Origin: DASPMP01 sp035248725
GTDB lineage: Bacteria > Gemmatimonadota > Gemmatimonadetes > Gemmatimonadales > Gemmatimonadaceae
DNA length: 24,936 nucleotides
Assembly: GCA_035248725.1 (NCBI GenBank)
Contig: DATFHG010000135.1
Span: 1-24,936, forward strand
Direction: 5' to 3'
In this document: one piece after another, positions 24,564 to 24,936 of the stretch
Layout of the letters: every line of letters starts with the position of its first letter
Numbering within the stretch: position 1 is the first letter of the stretch
Notes under the pieces: generated by a model
Database searches by the model: none
What the model was told of the DNA's origin: nothing
What the model saw: only the letters and a program-made list of their open reading frames with translations
Program-made: the position numbers and the translations under genes

Positions 24564-24936
24564 TTATCGAACCAGCCAGTACTTCGTCTGCCTGTCCTTC
24601 GCCCACCGCACCGCCCCATCCGCGGCGACGATCACGTCCTCCTCCTGCGCCGACCGCAAGGGCTGGTTCTTCCATTCCGGCACCGGTGTCGTGGCTTGCA
24701 GCTCGACCGAAAACCACATGGCCGGAATCACCTTGGCGTCGCCGCGACCCGGCACGCCCGCCTGATAATCCCACAGTCCGATGAGCGGGCCGGCACCATG
24801 GCCATGCATCCCGATCGGATGCGAGTACACCGTGCCATCGATTCCCTCCGAACGCATGCGCGCCAGTGCGCTGCGCAGGATCTCGTTCCCGGTGCGCCCC
24901 GGCTTGATTTCGCCAACGACGATGTCCTGCAGACGG
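24564..24936 (-). CDS. M24-family metallopeptidase, C-terminal part (5' end beyond window)
   Basis: The last 123 codons of a pita-bread-fold (Xaa-Pro aminopeptidase/creatinase-like) peptidase. Visible are IVVGEIKPGRTGNEIL, the metal-site region YSHPIGMHGHGAGPLIGLWD (the His of GHG is a probable ligand), FSVELQATTPVPEW with a likely ligand Glu, and SAQEEDVIV with a likely second Glu. The C-terminal tail (AKDRQTKYWLVR) ends in TAA at 24564. The start and the first metal ligands lie outside the window. It precedes the GroES-like gene by 10 bases on the same strand, suggesting an operon of peptidase, co-chaperone homologue and bacilliredoxin. Confidence 0.9.
   Translation of the reverse strand, partial: RLQDIVVGEIKPGRTGNEILRSALARMRSEGIDGTVYSHPIGMHGHGAGPLIGLWDYQAGVPGRGDAKVIPAMWFSVELQATTPVPEWKNQPLRSAQEEDVIVAADGAVRWAKDRQTKYWLVR

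Overview
This is a GC-rich, very gene-dense bacterial chromosome segment with about 23 protein genes, two of them cut by the window ends. The longest gap between genes is under 140 bases, so no stretch over 300 bases is empty. I see no rRNA, tRNA, CRISPR array, insertion sequence or phage gene. The gene content and the style of the large Ser/Thr kinases (Gly-rich loop GGGMSRVF, then membrane segments, then TPR-like repeats) suggest a Gemmatimonadota bacterium. That is inference from family knowledge and was not tested by a search.

Layout. (1) 1-896: the N-terminal part of a Ser/Thr kinase (minus strand) divergent from a small one-helix membrane protein. (2) 936-7305, plus strand: an FAD-binding subunit of a molybdenum hydroxylase with a Cys-rich insert, without its partner subunits, followed by a compact sufB-sufC-sufD-sufU-sufS operon for Fe-S cluster assembly. 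(3) 7298-11372, minus strand: a tungstate/molybdate importer (wtpA-wtpB-wtpC) and then an exported M20 peptidase. (4) 11415-13668, plus strand: a NatAB-type ABC exporter, divergent from wtpA across a 42-base gap that contains a perfect TATAAT. (5) 13675-19681, minus strand: a 1055-residue receptor-type Ser/Thr kinase, an MFS transporter, and three small envelope proteins resembling the E. coli YqjD/YqjE pair plus a DUF3618 protein. (6) 19820-23680, plus strand: an unknown lipoprotein with a barrel-like strand pattern, an MsbA-type ABC exporter and a DUF3108 exported protein. (7) 23717-24936, minus strand: a bacilliredoxin, a GroES-like protein without GroEL, and the end of an M24 peptidase.

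How they work together. The SUF genes are translationally coupled and would supply Fe-S clusters, including to the adjacent hydroxylase subunit if its insert binds one. The Wtp importer would supply Mo or W for enzymes of the same class. The 14-19 kb and 20-24 kb blocks are mostly envelope and stress functions. The strongest leads for something undescribed are the lipoprotein/exporter/DUF3108 operon, the three-gene YqjD/YqjE/DUF3618 cluster with a shared anchor motif, and the M24 peptidase/GroES-like/bacilliredoxin operon.
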